64,000 nucleotides of DNA from Streptomyces mobaraensis NBRC 13819 = DSM 40847 (GTDB lineage: Bacteria; Actinomycetota; Actinomycetes; Streptomycetales; Streptomycetaceae), in contig NZ_CP072827.1 of assembly GCF_017916255.1 (NCBI RefSeq), positions 5,791,501 through 5,855,500 on the forward strand. The letters run 5' to 3'. The notes under the pieces were generated by a model. That model did not search any database. It was not told where the DNA came from and saw only the letters and a program-made list of their open reading frames with translations. Of the stretch, positions 35,040-43,530 are shown piece by piece (the stretch's first letter is position 1; each line of letters opens with the position of its first letter). The position numbers and the translations under genes were made by a program.

Positions 35040-35189
35040 TCACCAGAACTTCGAGAAGCTGTGCGTGATCGGTTCGGAGCCCTCGAGGCCGATGTATCCG
35101 GTGTCCTCCTGGAAAGAGCCGACCTCGAACATTTGCGGAGCCTCGTACGGTGCGAGCGCACGCGGCTCGGTTGCCTCATCGTTCTTCAT
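35040..35189 (-). CDS. Lasso peptide precursor (citrulassin-like, core with Glu8)
   Basis: 49 residues from ATG 35189 to a TGA at 35040, just upstream of the cyclase. The leader has YEAPQMFEVGSFQEDTG (15-31). It contains the YxxP recognition motif, the Gly-x-Phe spacing and Thr at position -2 before the cleavage site, as in citrulassin leaders ending TG. The predicted core is YIGLEGSEPITHSFSKFW (18 residues). Glu8 is at the normal ring position, giving an 8-residue macrolactam Tyr1-Glu8 and a 10-residue tail with bulky Phe/Lys/Phe/Trp as candidate plugs. The pattern xxGLxGx(D/E) parallels citrulassin A (LLGLAGND...). Codons and motifs are read directly; ring and cleavage are inferred. Confidence 0.9.
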   Translation of the reverse strand: MKNDEATEPRALAPYEAPQMFEVGSFQEDTGYIGLEGSEPITHSFSKFW

Positions 35190-35335
35190 CGCACATTCAC
35201 CTTCTTCCTTGTGAATACGGTGGACAAGGTGGTTTCCCGGCAGGGAACGGCGCGAGTCCGCTGCTCATGGGCATGATCGAGCAGTGCGTCCGCGGTCCCT
35301 CCGGAAAACCGGGTGTTCTTCCGGGAAGACGATCA

Positions 35336-35365
35336 ACCGTAACCACGGTGGATCACCGCGGGCAA
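35336..35365 (-). promoter_or_regulatory. Candidate promoter of the lasso cluster
   Basis: On the minus strand TTGCCC (35365-35360) and TACGGT (35341-35336) are separated by 18 bp, a fair match to a housekeeping promoter. This predicts a roughly 140-base leader before the precursor start. The palindrome CGGTG-gat-CACCG (35346-35358) lies in the spacer and could be an operator. The rest of the 310-bp gap between the precursor and treY holds no gene I can see, and no second precursor. Confidence 0.4.
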
Positions 35366-35499
35366 CCCCGAACCGGCCCGGAACACGGGGGAGTTGCGGA
35401 ATGGCGCCCACTGTTTCCCGAGATCCGACATTTGTCATTCCGATGAAGTGAACTCCGGGAAAATGCCGCGAAATTCAGGCATTACGTCGCCGGAACGCC

Positions 35500-37875
35500 T
35501 CATTCCCGGGCCAGCAGCGCCACCGGGTACCGGTGCAACAACCGGCCCAGCAGCACCCGTTCGTCGCACGCCCGGCCCGTCAGCAGCTCCCGCCACCCAC
35601 CGCCTCCGCCGCCGTCTCCCGGCAGCGTCAGCGCCGTGTCGCCCCAGCCGCCCGCCGCCTCCAGCCCCCGTGCCAGCCGCGTCGCCACCGTCACCACCTC
35701 GCCCGAGCGGGCGAAGGCGACGCAGTGGTCGGCGGCGGGCCCCTCGGCGGTCAGCGGGGCGTACGTGGCGTCCGGGCCGAACCAGGCGGGGTGGGCGCGG
35801 CGCAGGCGCAGCGCGGTACGGGTGAGGTGGAGCTTCTCCGCCCCCAAGCCGGCGGGCTCCCCGGCCGCGAAGTCCGGCGGGCGGCGGTTGTCGGGGTCGA
35901 CGAGGGTGCGGGAGACGCGTTCGGTGCCCATGTAGACGTCGGGGACGCCGGGCATGGTGAGGTGGAGCAGTGCCGCGCCGAGCGTGTTGGCCCGGATCGA
36001 CGCGGCGGCGGTCGCCGCGAAGGCGGTGAGCTCCTCGTGGGCCGGGCCGCACGGCCCGGCGACGACGAAGCGCTCGACCGCCTCCTCGTACGCCGCGTCG
36101 GGCTCGGTCCACGTCGTCCGCAGCGCCGCCTCGCGGACGCCCTTGAGGACGGCGGGGACGAGCCGCAGGGCGTCCGGTTCGCCCAGGCCGAAGGCGGTCT
36201 GCCAGGCCGTCCAGGCCACGTGCGGCTCGGGCGCGGGCGTCCGTTCCGCCAGCCGGGCGAGCAGCCGCGCCCACGCGTCCGGGTACTCGGTGAGCACCGC
36301 TATCCGCGCCCGGACGTCGGCGCCGCGCTTGGTGTCGTGGGTGGACAGGACCGTGCCGGTGGTGGGCCGGTCGCGCTGCGAACGGGCGCAGAAGGCGTGG
36401 AACTCGGCGGGCGCGACGGCCGGCCGGCCGGGGGAGCCGCCGACCTCGGTGGCGGACAGCAGGGGCGCGTAGCGGTAGAAGGCGGTGTCCTCCACGGACT
36501 TGGCGTGCAGGGCGGCGGCGGTCTGGGCGAACCGGGCGCAGAAGTCCCGATGGTCCGGCCCGTCGCCGAGCCGTCCCAGGGCCGCGTCCCGCACCACGTC
36601 CACCGCGTCCGCCTCCGCCGGCACGGCGAACGCCGTCCGCGCCTCCCGCGCCGCCTCCTCCAGCAGGGCGGCGTCGGCGGGGGCCACGGGTGCGCCGGGC
36701 CGGGCGTAGGGGCGGTAGACGGGCAGCCGGACGAGGATCTCGCAGAGGGCCGTGCGCAGCGCCCAGGGGGCGTGGTCGCGCAGCGGCAGCGCGCCGTCGC
36801 AGATCCGGCCGGCGACGCGGACGAGGCGTTCGACCTCCGTCACCAGCTCGTGGGAGACCATCCGCCAGGCGGCCCGGCGGGCCGTGGCCGGCCAGTCGCC
36901 GCCGCGGTCGGGCGGCGGCGCGGCGAACGTCCGGTAGGCGGCGGTGAGCCGCTCGGCGCCGGCCGGGTCGGTGAACAGGCCGTCGACGCGGTGGAGGGCG
37001 TCGTAGCCGGTGGTGCCGGCCACCGGCCAGTCGGCGGGGAGCGTCTCGTCGCGGGCGAGGATCTTCTCGACGACCGTCCAGCGGCCCCCGGTGGCCTCGT
37101 GCAGCCGCCGCAGGTAGCCGGCCGGGTCGGCGAGCCCGTCCGGATGGTCGATCCGCAGTCCGTCGGCCACCTCTTCGCGGAGCAGCTGGAGCACCTTGGC
37201 GTGGGTGGCGTCGAAGACCTCGGGGTCCTCGACGCGGACGGCGATCAGCTCGGAGACGGTGAAGAAGCGGCGGTGGTTGAGCTCGGTGCGGGCCAGCCGC
37301 CACCAGGCCGGCCGGTACCACTGGGCGTCCAGCAGCTCGGGCAGCGGCAGCTTCTCGGTGCCGGGGCGCAGGGGGAGGACGTGGTCGTAGTAGCGCAGGG
37401 TGCCGTCGTGGACGGTGAAGCGGTCGAGTTCGTCGCCGAGCCGGCCGGCCAGCAGGGGAAGCAGCACCCGGCCGCCGTGCTCGGCCCAGTCGATGTCGAA
37501 CCAGCGGGCGTAGCGGGAGACCGGCCCGTCCCGCAGCACCTCCCACAGCGGCCCGTTGAGGTGCTCGGGCGCGGGGACGGCCATGTGGTTGGGCACGATG
37601 TCGAGGATCAGGCCGAGCCCGTGGGCGCGGGCGGCGCGGGACAGCGCGCGCAGCCCGTCCTCGCCGCCGAGTTCGGCCCGGACCGCCGTGTGGTCCGTCA
37701 CGTCGTACCCGTGCGAGGAGCCGGGGACGGCCTCCAGGACGGGGGAGAGGTGCAGGTGGGAGACGCCGAGGGCGGCGAGGGCGGGCACGGCCCGCTCGGC
37801 CGCGGCGAACGGGAAGGAGGGCTGGAGCTGGAGGCGGTAGGTCGCCGTCGGAGGCGCCGGGCTGTCGCGCTTCAT
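35500..37875 (-). CDS. treY: Malto-oligosyltrehalose synthase
   Basis: 791 residues, ATG 37875. GH13 features specific to TreY: ATYRLQLQPSFPFAAAERAV at the start, DIVPNHMAVP, GLRIDHPDGLADP (catalytic Asp), WTVVEKILARDETL (catalytic Glu) and TGTVLSTHDTKRGADVRARI. It isomerises the reducing-end alpha-1,4 bond of maltodextrins to alpha,alpha-1,1, the step before TreZ. 39 bp downstream of treX, probably co-transcribed. Full length for the family. Confidence 0.94.
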   Translation of the reverse strand: MKRDSPAPPTATYRLQLQPSFPFAAAERAVPALAALGVSHLHLSPVLEAVPGSSHGYDVTDHTAVRAELGGEDGLRALSRAARAHGLGLILDIVPNHMAVPAPEHLNGPLWEVLRDGPVSRYARWFDIDWAEHGGRVLLPLLAGRLGDELDRFTVHDGTLRYYDHVLPLRPGTEKLPLPELLDAQWYRPAWWRLARTELNHRRFFTVSELIAVRVEDPEVFDATHAKVLQLLREEVADGLRIDHPDGLADPAGYLRRLHEATGGRWTVVEKILARDETLPADWPVAGTTGYDALHRVDGLFTDPAGAERLTAAYRTFAAPPPDRGGDWPATARRAAWRMVSHELVTEVERLVRVAGRICDGALPLRDHAPWALRTALCEILVRLPVYRPYARPGAPVAPADAALLEEAAREARTAFAVPAEADAVDVVRDAALGRLGDGPDHRDFCARFAQTAAALHAKSVEDTAFYRYAPLLSATEVGGSPGRPAVAPAEFHAFCARSQRDRPTTGTVLSTHDTKRGADVRARIAVLTEYPDAWARLLARLAERTPAPEPHVAWTAWQTAFGLGEPDALRLVPAVLKGVREAALRTTWTEPDAAYEEAVERFVVAGPCGPAHEELTAFAATAAASIRANTLGAALLHLTMPGVPDVYMGTERVSRTLVDPDNRRPPDFAAGEPAGLGAEKLHLTRTALRLRRAHPAWFGPDATYAPLTAEGPAADHCVAFARSGEVVTVATRLARGLEAAGGWGDTALTLPGDGGGGGGWRELLTGRACDERVLLGRLLHRYPVALLARE

Positions 37876-37914
37876 GGGAACATCCGTACCCAGTCGAAGG
37901 GCTGTGTGCTCGTC

Positions 37915-40041
37915 CTACAGTGGGCGTTGCAGGACGGCCAGGCTCCGGTCGGTCAGGGTGAGCCGGTCGCCGGCGGCGAGCTTCCGGCCGTCGTCCGTCA
38001 CCCCGTCCGGGAGCGCGGTGTCGACCACGACCTGCCAGAGCCGCCCGTGGTCCGGGGGGATGACGAAGTCCAGCGGTCCGTGGTGGGCGTTGAACAGCAG
38101 CAGGAACGAGTCGTCGACCACCCGTTCCCCGCGCGGGCCCGGCTCGGAGATGGCGCCGCCGTTGAGGAAGACCGCCAGGGACTTGGCGTACGCGGCCTGC
38201 CAGTCGGCGTCCCGCATCTCCTCCCCTTCCGGGGTGAACCAGGCGATGTCGGACAGTTCGTTGAAGGTGCCCTGCTCGGGGCGGCCGTGGAAGAAGCGGC
38301 GGCGGCGGAAGACCGGGTGGTCGCGGCGGAGCCAGACCATGGCGCGGGTGAACGCCAGCATCCGCCGCGCCCGCTCGGCCGCCGTGCCGTCCGGACCCGG
38401 CCAGTGCACCCAGGACAGCTCGCTGTCCTGACAGTAGGCGTTGTTGTTGCCGCGCTGGGTGCGGGCGAACTCGTCGCCGTGGCTGATCATCGGCACGCCC
38501 TGGCTGAGCAGCAGGGTGGCGATGAGGTTGCGCATCTGCCGCTCGCGCAGGGCGAGCACCGCCGGGTCCTCGGTCTCGCCCTCGGTGCCGCAGTTCCACG
38601 ACCGGTTGTGGCTCTCGCCGTCCCGGTTGTCCTCGCCGTTGGCCTCGTTGTGCTTCTCGTTGTACGAGACCAGGTCGTGCAGGGTGAAGCCGTCGTGGCA
38701 GGTCACGAAGTTGACGGAGGCGAGCGGGCGGCGGCCGTCGTCCTGGTAGAGGTCGGAGGAGCCGGTCAGCCGGGATCCGAAGTCGGCCAGGGTGGCCGGC
38801 TCGCCGCGCCACAGGTCCCGGCAGGTGTCCCGGAACTTTCCGTTCCACTCGGTCCACAGCGGCGGGAAGTTCCCGACCTGGTAGCCCCCCTCCCCGACGT
38901 CCCACGGCTCCGCGATCAGCTTCACCTGGCTCACCACCGGATCCTGCTGCACCAGGTCGAAGAACGACGACAACCGGTCCACCTCGTGGAACTGCCGGGC
39001 GAGCGTCGCCGCCAGATCGAAGCGGAACCCGTCCACCCGCATCTCCGTCACCCAGTACCGCAGCGAGTCCATGATGAGCTGGAGCACATGGGGACTGCGC
39101 ATCAGCAGTGAGTTCCCGGTGCCGGTGGTGTCCATGTAGAACCGCGGGTCGTCCGCCAGCCGGTAGTACGAGGCGTTGTCCAGACCGCGGAACGAGAGCG
39201 TCGGCCCCAGGTGGTTCCCCTCGGCCGTGTGGTTGTAGACGACGTCCAGGATCACCTCGATGCCGGCCTCGTGCAGCGCCCGCACCGCCGACTTGAACTC
39301 CAGGACCTGCTGCCCCCGGTCGCCCCACGAGGCGTAGGCGTTGTGCGGGGCGAAGAAGCCGATGGTGTTGTAACCCCAGTAATTGGCCAGGCCGAGATCC
39401 ACCAGGCGGTGGTCGTTGACGAACTGGTGCACCGGCATCAGCTCGATCGCCGTCACCCCCAGGTCCTTGAGGTGGTTGACGATCGCCGGGTGCGCCAGCG
39501 CCGCGTAGCTGCCCCGGACGTCCTCCGGCAGCTCCGGGTGAAGCATCGTCAGACCCTTGACGTGCGCCTCGTAGATGACCGTGCGGTGGTAGTCGGTGCG
39601 CGGCGGCCGGTCGTCGCCCCAGTCGAAGTACGGATTGACGACGACGGACGTCATCATGTGCGGAGCGGAGTCCAGATCATTGCGGGCGTCCGGATCGTCG
39701 AAGTGATAGCCGTAGACCGCCTCACACCAGTCGACGGCGCCGCTCACCGCTCGTGCGTACGGATCCAGGAGCAGCTTGGCGGAGTTGCACCGCTGCCCCC
39801 GCTCGGGGGCGTACGGGCCGTGGGCCCGGAAGCCGTACCGCTGGCCCGGCATCACCCCCGGCAGATAGGCGTGGCGCACGAACGCGTCGCTCTCCCGCAG
39901 CTCGACCGCCGTCTCCGAACCGTCGTCGTGCAGCAGGCACAACTCGACCCGCTCCGCCGCCTCGGAGAAGACCGCGAAATTGGTGCCCGCACCGTCATAG
40001 GTGGCACCGAGGGGATACGCCTGTCCCGGCCAGACCTGCAT
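37915..40041 (-). CDS. treX: Glycogen debranching enzyme (isoamylase type)
   Basis: 708 residues, ATG 40041. N-terminal CBM48-like domain (YPLGATYDGAGTNFAVFSEA), then GH13 motifs DVVYNHTAEGNHLGP, MRVDGFRFDLA (nucleophile Asp), KLIAEPWDVG (acid Glu) and VTCHDGFTLHDLVSYNEKHN. The GlgX/TreX class hydrolyses alpha-1,6 branches, supplying linear maltodextrin to TreY. Order treX-treY on one strand, with treZ further downstream, supports the trehalose route. A 350-bp gap separates it from the divergent HEPN gene. Confidence 0.93.
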   Translation of the reverse strand: MQVWPGQAYPLGATYDGAGTNFAVFSEAAERVELCLLHDDGSETAVELRESDAFVRHAYLPGVMPGQRYGFRAHGPYAPERGQRCNSAKLLLDPYARAVSGAVDWCEAVYGYHFDDPDARNDLDSAPHMMTSVVVNPYFDWGDDRPPRTDYHRTVIYEAHVKGLTMLHPELPEDVRGSYAALAHPAIVNHLKDLGVTAIELMPVHQFVNDHRLVDLGLANYWGYNTIGFFAPHNAYASWGDRGQQVLEFKSAVRALHEAGIEVILDVVYNHTAEGNHLGPTLSFRGLDNASYYRLADDPRFYMDTTGTGNSLLMRSPHVLQLIMDSLRYWVTEMRVDGFRFDLAATLARQFHEVDRLSSFFDLVQQDPVVSQVKLIAEPWDVGEGGYQVGNFPPLWTEWNGKFRDTCRDLWRGEPATLADFGSRLTGSSDLYQDDGRRPLASVNFVTCHDGFTLHDLVSYNEKHNEANGEDNRDGESHNRSWNCGTEGETEDPAVLALRERQMRNLIATLLLSQGVPMISHGDEFARTQRGNNNAYCQDSELSWVHWPGPDGTAAERARRMLAFTRAMVWLRRDHPVFRRRRFFHGRPEQGTFNELSDIAWFTPEGEEMRDADWQAAYAKSLAVFLNGGAISEPGPRGERVVDDSFLLLFNAHHGPLDFVIPPDHGRLWQVVVDTALPDGVTDDGRKLAAGDRLTLTDRSLAVLQRPL

Positions 40042-40393
40042 AGGCTCGACTCTTTCGCTTCTCCGGGCTCTCCCGGGCACCGTTGCCCTGGACCGTCGAG
40101 ATACAGATCTTCCCCAAAAGCGGCGCCCCCACCGCTCGCCGGGCCACGTCCACCCGGGTGACGGGCGGGATTTCCCCTCGGAGGCCCGCCTTCCGCAAGC
40201 GGGTTTCGGCCTTTCTCCGTGCTCCGCGCCGGATATCACTATGAATCAGCTCACTCCCGCACCGGTGCCCCCGGACAACCGCCACACCCGGCAGGCGAGT
40301 TCACCGGGCGGCCGACCGGGGCGTGTGCGCCGGCTCCCGCGGGCGCAGTAGTCTGCCTTGATCATTGAACGGGGGGCGGAAGGCGGTGGACTG

Positions 40394-41632
40394 GTGAGCT
40401 CGGGCGGGCTGGAGCTGCCCCCTGCGGACGGCGACGCGGGGGAGGAAGCGCCCGGCGGTACACCCCTCGGCGCCGTCTCGCTGGTGCGCCCCGGCGAGAT
40501 CGGGGCGGAGCTGGACTGGGACGCCGCCGCGTGGAGCGAGGTGCGCACCCGCGCCCGCCGCGCCGGCCGCGCCTACATCTGGCTGAATCTGGTGGAGCAG
40601 CGGCTGCGCGCCGTCGTCGCCGCCGTGCTGCGGCCGGTGTACGAGCCGGTGCACGGCGAGGACGAGTGGGTCGTCGCCGCGGCCGGCCCCGCCGGCCAGG
40701 AGTGGGTGCAGCGGGCCGTCGCCGTCCGCGAGGTCAGCCGCCGCAAGGGCTACCTCCTCGACCCCGCCGACGACAACGTCCTCAGCTTCCTCACCCTGCC
40801 CCAGCTGCGGGAGCTCCTGGTCCAGCACTGGCCGTGCTTCGAGCCGTACCTCGACGACCGGCGCGAGCTCGAACTGGCCCTCGACGAGCTGGAAGTCACC
40901 CGGAACGTCGTCTCCCGCAACCGCGCCCTCTCCCGGACCGTCCTCGACCAGGCGGAACGGGCGTCCGCCCGGCTCCTGGACATCCTCGGCAGCGGACCCG
41001 GCGGGCACTCCGTGGACCGGCTGCCCGTCGACGCGGTCGAGGATCTGGTCGGCGACCGGTACGCGGACGTCGTCGGCGTCCACCCGGACCGGGTGCGGCT
41101 CCAGCGGCAGCTGCCCGTCGAGGACCTGTTCGGCAGCGCCCGCCGCCTCGACGCGGTGGGCATCGGCCTGAACCTGCTGGTGCAGAACTACTCGGGGCGC
41201 CGGCTGGTGCGGCTCGCCGAGCACGGCTGCCGGGCGCGGCTCCTCTTCCTCAACCCGGCGAGCAGCGCGGTCCGCCGCCGGGAGCGCGAGCTCGGCCTGA
41301 AGAAGGGCGAGATGAGCCGGTCCGTGGAGATGAACATCATGCACATGCGGCGGGTGCGCGACCGGCTGTCCGACCCGACCGCGTTCGAGATCCGCGTCTT
41401 CGACGAGACCCCGCGCTTCACGGCCTACCTCGTCAACGGCGACGGGCCTGACGGGCTCGCCGTGGTCCAGCCCTATCTGCGCAAGGCGCGCGGGATGGAG
41501 GCGCCGGTGCTGGTGCTGCGCGGCGGCCGGCGCGCCGAGGTACGGGCGCAGGCACCGGACGAGCACGGGCTGTTCGACACCTATCGCGAGGAGTTCGAAG
41601 GGGTCTGGCAGGACTCGCGGCCGGTCTCCTGA
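40394..41632 (+). CDS. SAV2148-type HEPN domain protein
   Basis: 412 residues; I place the start at GTG 40394 because relatives begin SSGGLELPP. Blocks RAYIWLNLVEQRLRAVVAAV, QEWVQRAVAVREVSRRKGYL, LSFLTLPQLRELLVQHWPCF and LEVTRNVVSRNRAL are near-invariant in Streptomyces. An R-x5-H (Arg139-His145) sits in the helical N-terminal part, as expected of HEPN ribonuclease motifs. The C-terminal half (GIGLNLLVQNYSGRRLVRLA, ARLLFLNPASSAVRRRE) looks like a phospholipase-D-type alpha/beta fold without the HKD motif. Conserved and single-copy; role unknown, perhaps RNA-related. Confidence 0.75.
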   Translation: MSSGGLELPPADGDAGEEAPGGTPLGAVSLVRPGEIGAELDWDAAAWSEVRTRARRAGRAYIWLNLVEQRLRAVVAAVLRPVYEPVHGEDEWVVAAAGPAGQEWVQRAVAVREVSRRKGYLLDPADDNVLSFLTLPQLRELLVQHWPCFEPYLDDRRELELALDELEVTRNVVSRNRALSRTVLDQAERASARLLDILGSGPGGHSVDRLPVDAVEDLVGDRYADVVGVHPDRVRLQRQLPVEDLFGSARRLDAVGIGLNLLVQNYSGRRLVRLAEHGCRARLLFLNPASSAVRRRERELGLKKGEMSRSVEMNIMHMRRVRDRLSDPTAFEIRVFDETPRFTAYLVNGDGPDGLAVVQPYLRKARGMEAPVLVLRGGRRAEVRAQAPDEHGLFDTYREEFEGVWQDSRPVS

Positions 41633-41797
41633 CGGTTCGCCGCGCCGGGGCCCCGCTGTGCGGAACCCCTCGCCTGGAGCCTCGCGCTCGGCGCTCCCTT
41701 GTCCGCCGGCCGGTATGACGCGGTCTCAGCCCGTTGTCAGTGCCTCGTGCGAGGCTGTTCTTCCAACGGGGAAAGCACCACCGAGGGGGGATGTGCC

Positions 41798-42487
41798 ATG
41801 GGCTGGCACGGGGAGCTGCTGGTCGGGTTCGACCTGGAGACGACGGGGACGGATCCGGCGGAGGCCCGGATCGTCACGGCGGCCGTCGTGGAGACCAAGG
41901 CCGGTGAGCCGGTGGGCCGGAGGAGCTGGCTCGCCGATCCCGGCGTACCGATCCCGGCCGAGGCTGCCGCCATCCACGGCATCACCGGGGAACGGGCGGC
42001 GGCGGAGGGCCGGCCCGCCTACGAGGTGGTCGCGGAGATAGGGCGGACCCTGGCCGCGCACTGGGCGGCGGGCACCCCGGTCGTCGTCTACAACGCCGCC
42101 TTCGACCTCAGCCTGCTCGCCGCCGAGCTCCGCCGGTACGGCCTGCCGCCGCTGCTGCCGGAGGGCCTCGGCCCGGTCGTCGACCCCCTCACCATCGACC
42201 GCGCCGTCGACCGTTACCGCAAGGGGCGCCGCACTCTCGGCGCGGTCTGCGCCGAGTACGGGGTCGTCCTGGACGCCGCCCACGAGGCGGGCGCCGACGC
42301 CCTGGCGGCGGTACGGGTCGCCCGCGCGATAGCCGAGCGGCACCCGGGCATAGCGGAGGCCGACCTGGCGGACCTGCACCGCAGCCAGGTGCGCTGGTAC
42401 GGCGAGTGGGCCGCGGGCTACCAGGCGTGGCTGCGGAGGCAGGGGCAGGAGGGGGCCGTGGTGGACGGGAAGTGGCCGCTGCGGTAG
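41798..42487 (+). CDS. DEDDh 3'-5' exonuclease (DnaQ-like)
   Basis: 229 residues, ATG 41798 behind GAGGGGGG. ExoI FDLETTGTDP, ExoII VVVYNAAFDLSLL, and ExoIII AHEAGADALAAVRVA with the His of DEDDh; IHGITGERA is the usual substrate loop. A stand-alone proofreading-type or RNase T-like nuclease acting on 3' ends. Substrate (DNA or RNA) cannot be told from sequence. The C-terminal 30 residues are polar and variable. Confidence 0.87.
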   Translation: MGWHGELLVGFDLETTGTDPAEARIVTAAVVETKAGEPVGRRSWLADPGVPIPAEAAAIHGITGERAAAEGRPAYEVVAEIGRTLAAHWAAGTPVVVYNAAFDLSLLAAELRRYGLPPLLPEGLGPVVDPLTIDRAVDRYRKGRRTLGAVCAEYGVVLDAAHEAGADALAAVRVARAIAERHPGIAEADLADLHRSQVRWYGEWAAGYQAWLRRQGQEGAVVDGKWPLR

Positions 42488-42526
42488 GGCGGGGGAGCGG
42501 GGCAGCCCCCGCCGGGCGGCTGCCGG

Positions 42527-43300
42527 CTACCGGCTGTGGCTGCCGGGCGCGTCGTCGGGCTCGGCCGGGAGGTCCTGCTCCCGGGCCGGTCGCGGCTTCG
42601 TGTGGAGCACCTCCCGGGCCTGCTCGGCGGCGCGGAAGGTGCTCTCGGAGACGAAGTCGAGGAAGCGCGCGATGTTCTCCATGCGGATGCCGGCCGGGGT
42701 GTCGGAGCCGAGGACGCCGACGCCCTCCCGCGCGGTCCCGACGAGCCCGGCGAGCGCGCGGGCGCTGGCCGTCATCGACTGGTACCAGACGTCGTCGTCG
42801 ACGGTGTAGCGCTCCCGGCGGCCCTGGTCGCGCTCCCGGCGGATGAGGCCCTGGCTCTCCAGGAACGCGGCCGCCTTGGAGACGGAAGCCGGGCTCACCT
42901 GGAGGCGGCGGACGAGTTCGGCGGCGGTGAGGCTGCCGGAGTCGGTGAGGGTGAGGCAGGCCAGCACCCGGGCCATCATCCTGGGTACGCCCGACGCCAT
43001 GAGGACGGTGGTGAAGGTCTCCTCGTACGCGCGCACGGCCTCGGCGTCGCGTCCGTGGAGCTGCGGGGGCGCCTCCGCGGCCCGCGGCGCGGCCGGTCCG
43101 CGCCGCCGGGCGCGGTGTTCGGTGGCACGGTGGGCCAGGTCGGCGCGGTAGGCGGTGGGGCCGCCGTTGCGCATCACCTCGCGGGTGACCGTCGAGGTCG
43201 GACGGTCGAGACGGCGGGCGATCTCCGCGTAGGCGAGGCCGTCGGCCAGGCCCAGCGCGATCTGCCGGCGTTCTTGCTGGGTGAGCCTGCCTCCCGGCAT
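42527..43300 (-). CDS. GbsR/MarR-type regulator with an IS30-like N-terminal helix-turn-helix
   Basis: 257 residues, ATG 43300. N-terminal 45 residues (RLTQQERRQIALGLADGLAY, AEIARRLDRPTSTVTREVMR) form a helix-turn-helix like that of IS30 transposases. A MarR/GbsR winged helix follows (about 92-170: ARVLACLTLTDSGSLTAAEL, LQVSPASVSKAAAFLESQGL, RRERYTVDDDVW). The double DNA-binding design is a recurring Streptomyces arrangement next to DUF4097 genes. Divergent from the DUF4097 gene at 43531; the gap holds repeated ATTGCAACGA sites that are good operator candidates. Confidence 0.82.
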   Translation of the reverse strand: MPGGRLTQQERRQIALGLADGLAYAEIARRLDRPTSTVTREVMRNGGPTAYRADLAHRATEHRARRRGPAAPRAAEAPPQLHGRDAEAVRAYEETFTTVLMASGVPRMMARVLACLTLTDSGSLTAAELVRRLQVSPASVSKAAAFLESQGLIRRERDQGRRERYTVDDDVWYQSMTASARALAGLVGTAREGVGVLGSDTPAGIRMENIARFLDFVSESTFRAAEQAREVLHTKPRPAREQDLPAEPDDAPGSHSR

Positions 43301-43362
43301 CTCGTCCTCCTTCGCGGTCCTGGTCCCGGGGAAGCCGCCACCATAGCGTTCGCCTTCATCTC

Positions 43363-43490
43363 ATTGCAACGAGAGGAGGGCTGACGTTGCGTTACCTGTC
43401 AGGATCGTTGCAATGATTTACCCCGATTGACCTGCGTAAATGAGGAGTTGCTGCAACAATGTCGTTGTGAGGTTCGTAAATGCAACGTAG
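43363..43490. promoter_or_regulatory. Repeated TTGCAACG operator-like sites
   Basis: ATTGCAACGA (43363-43372) and its exact inverse TCGTTGCAAT (43405-43414) flank the regulator side. TGCAACAATGTCGTTG (43452-43465 region) and AATGCAACG (43479-43487) lie nearer the DUF4097 start. CGTAAATG also recurs at 43435 and 43475. Clustered inverted sites in a divergent promoter suggest cooperative binding by the adjacent MarR-type protein. Confidence 0.55.
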
Positions 43491-43530
43491 CGTTTCCTTC
43501 GTCGGAAAGAGATCGAGCAAGGAGACCACC

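Noticed and set aside
35072..35100. Alternative lasso core starting at Gly31 with a 9-residue ring to Glu9
   Set aside because: It would place Thr at -1, whereas lasso leaders almost always have Thr at -2, and citrulassin leaders end Thr-Gly in the same alignment. Kept only as a mass-spectrometry alternative.
35435..39328. Very long minus-strand open frame across treY and treX
   Set aside because: Its translation is Arg/Gly/Pro low-complexity and it lies out of phase with two clear GH13 enzymes; a GC-rich shadow.
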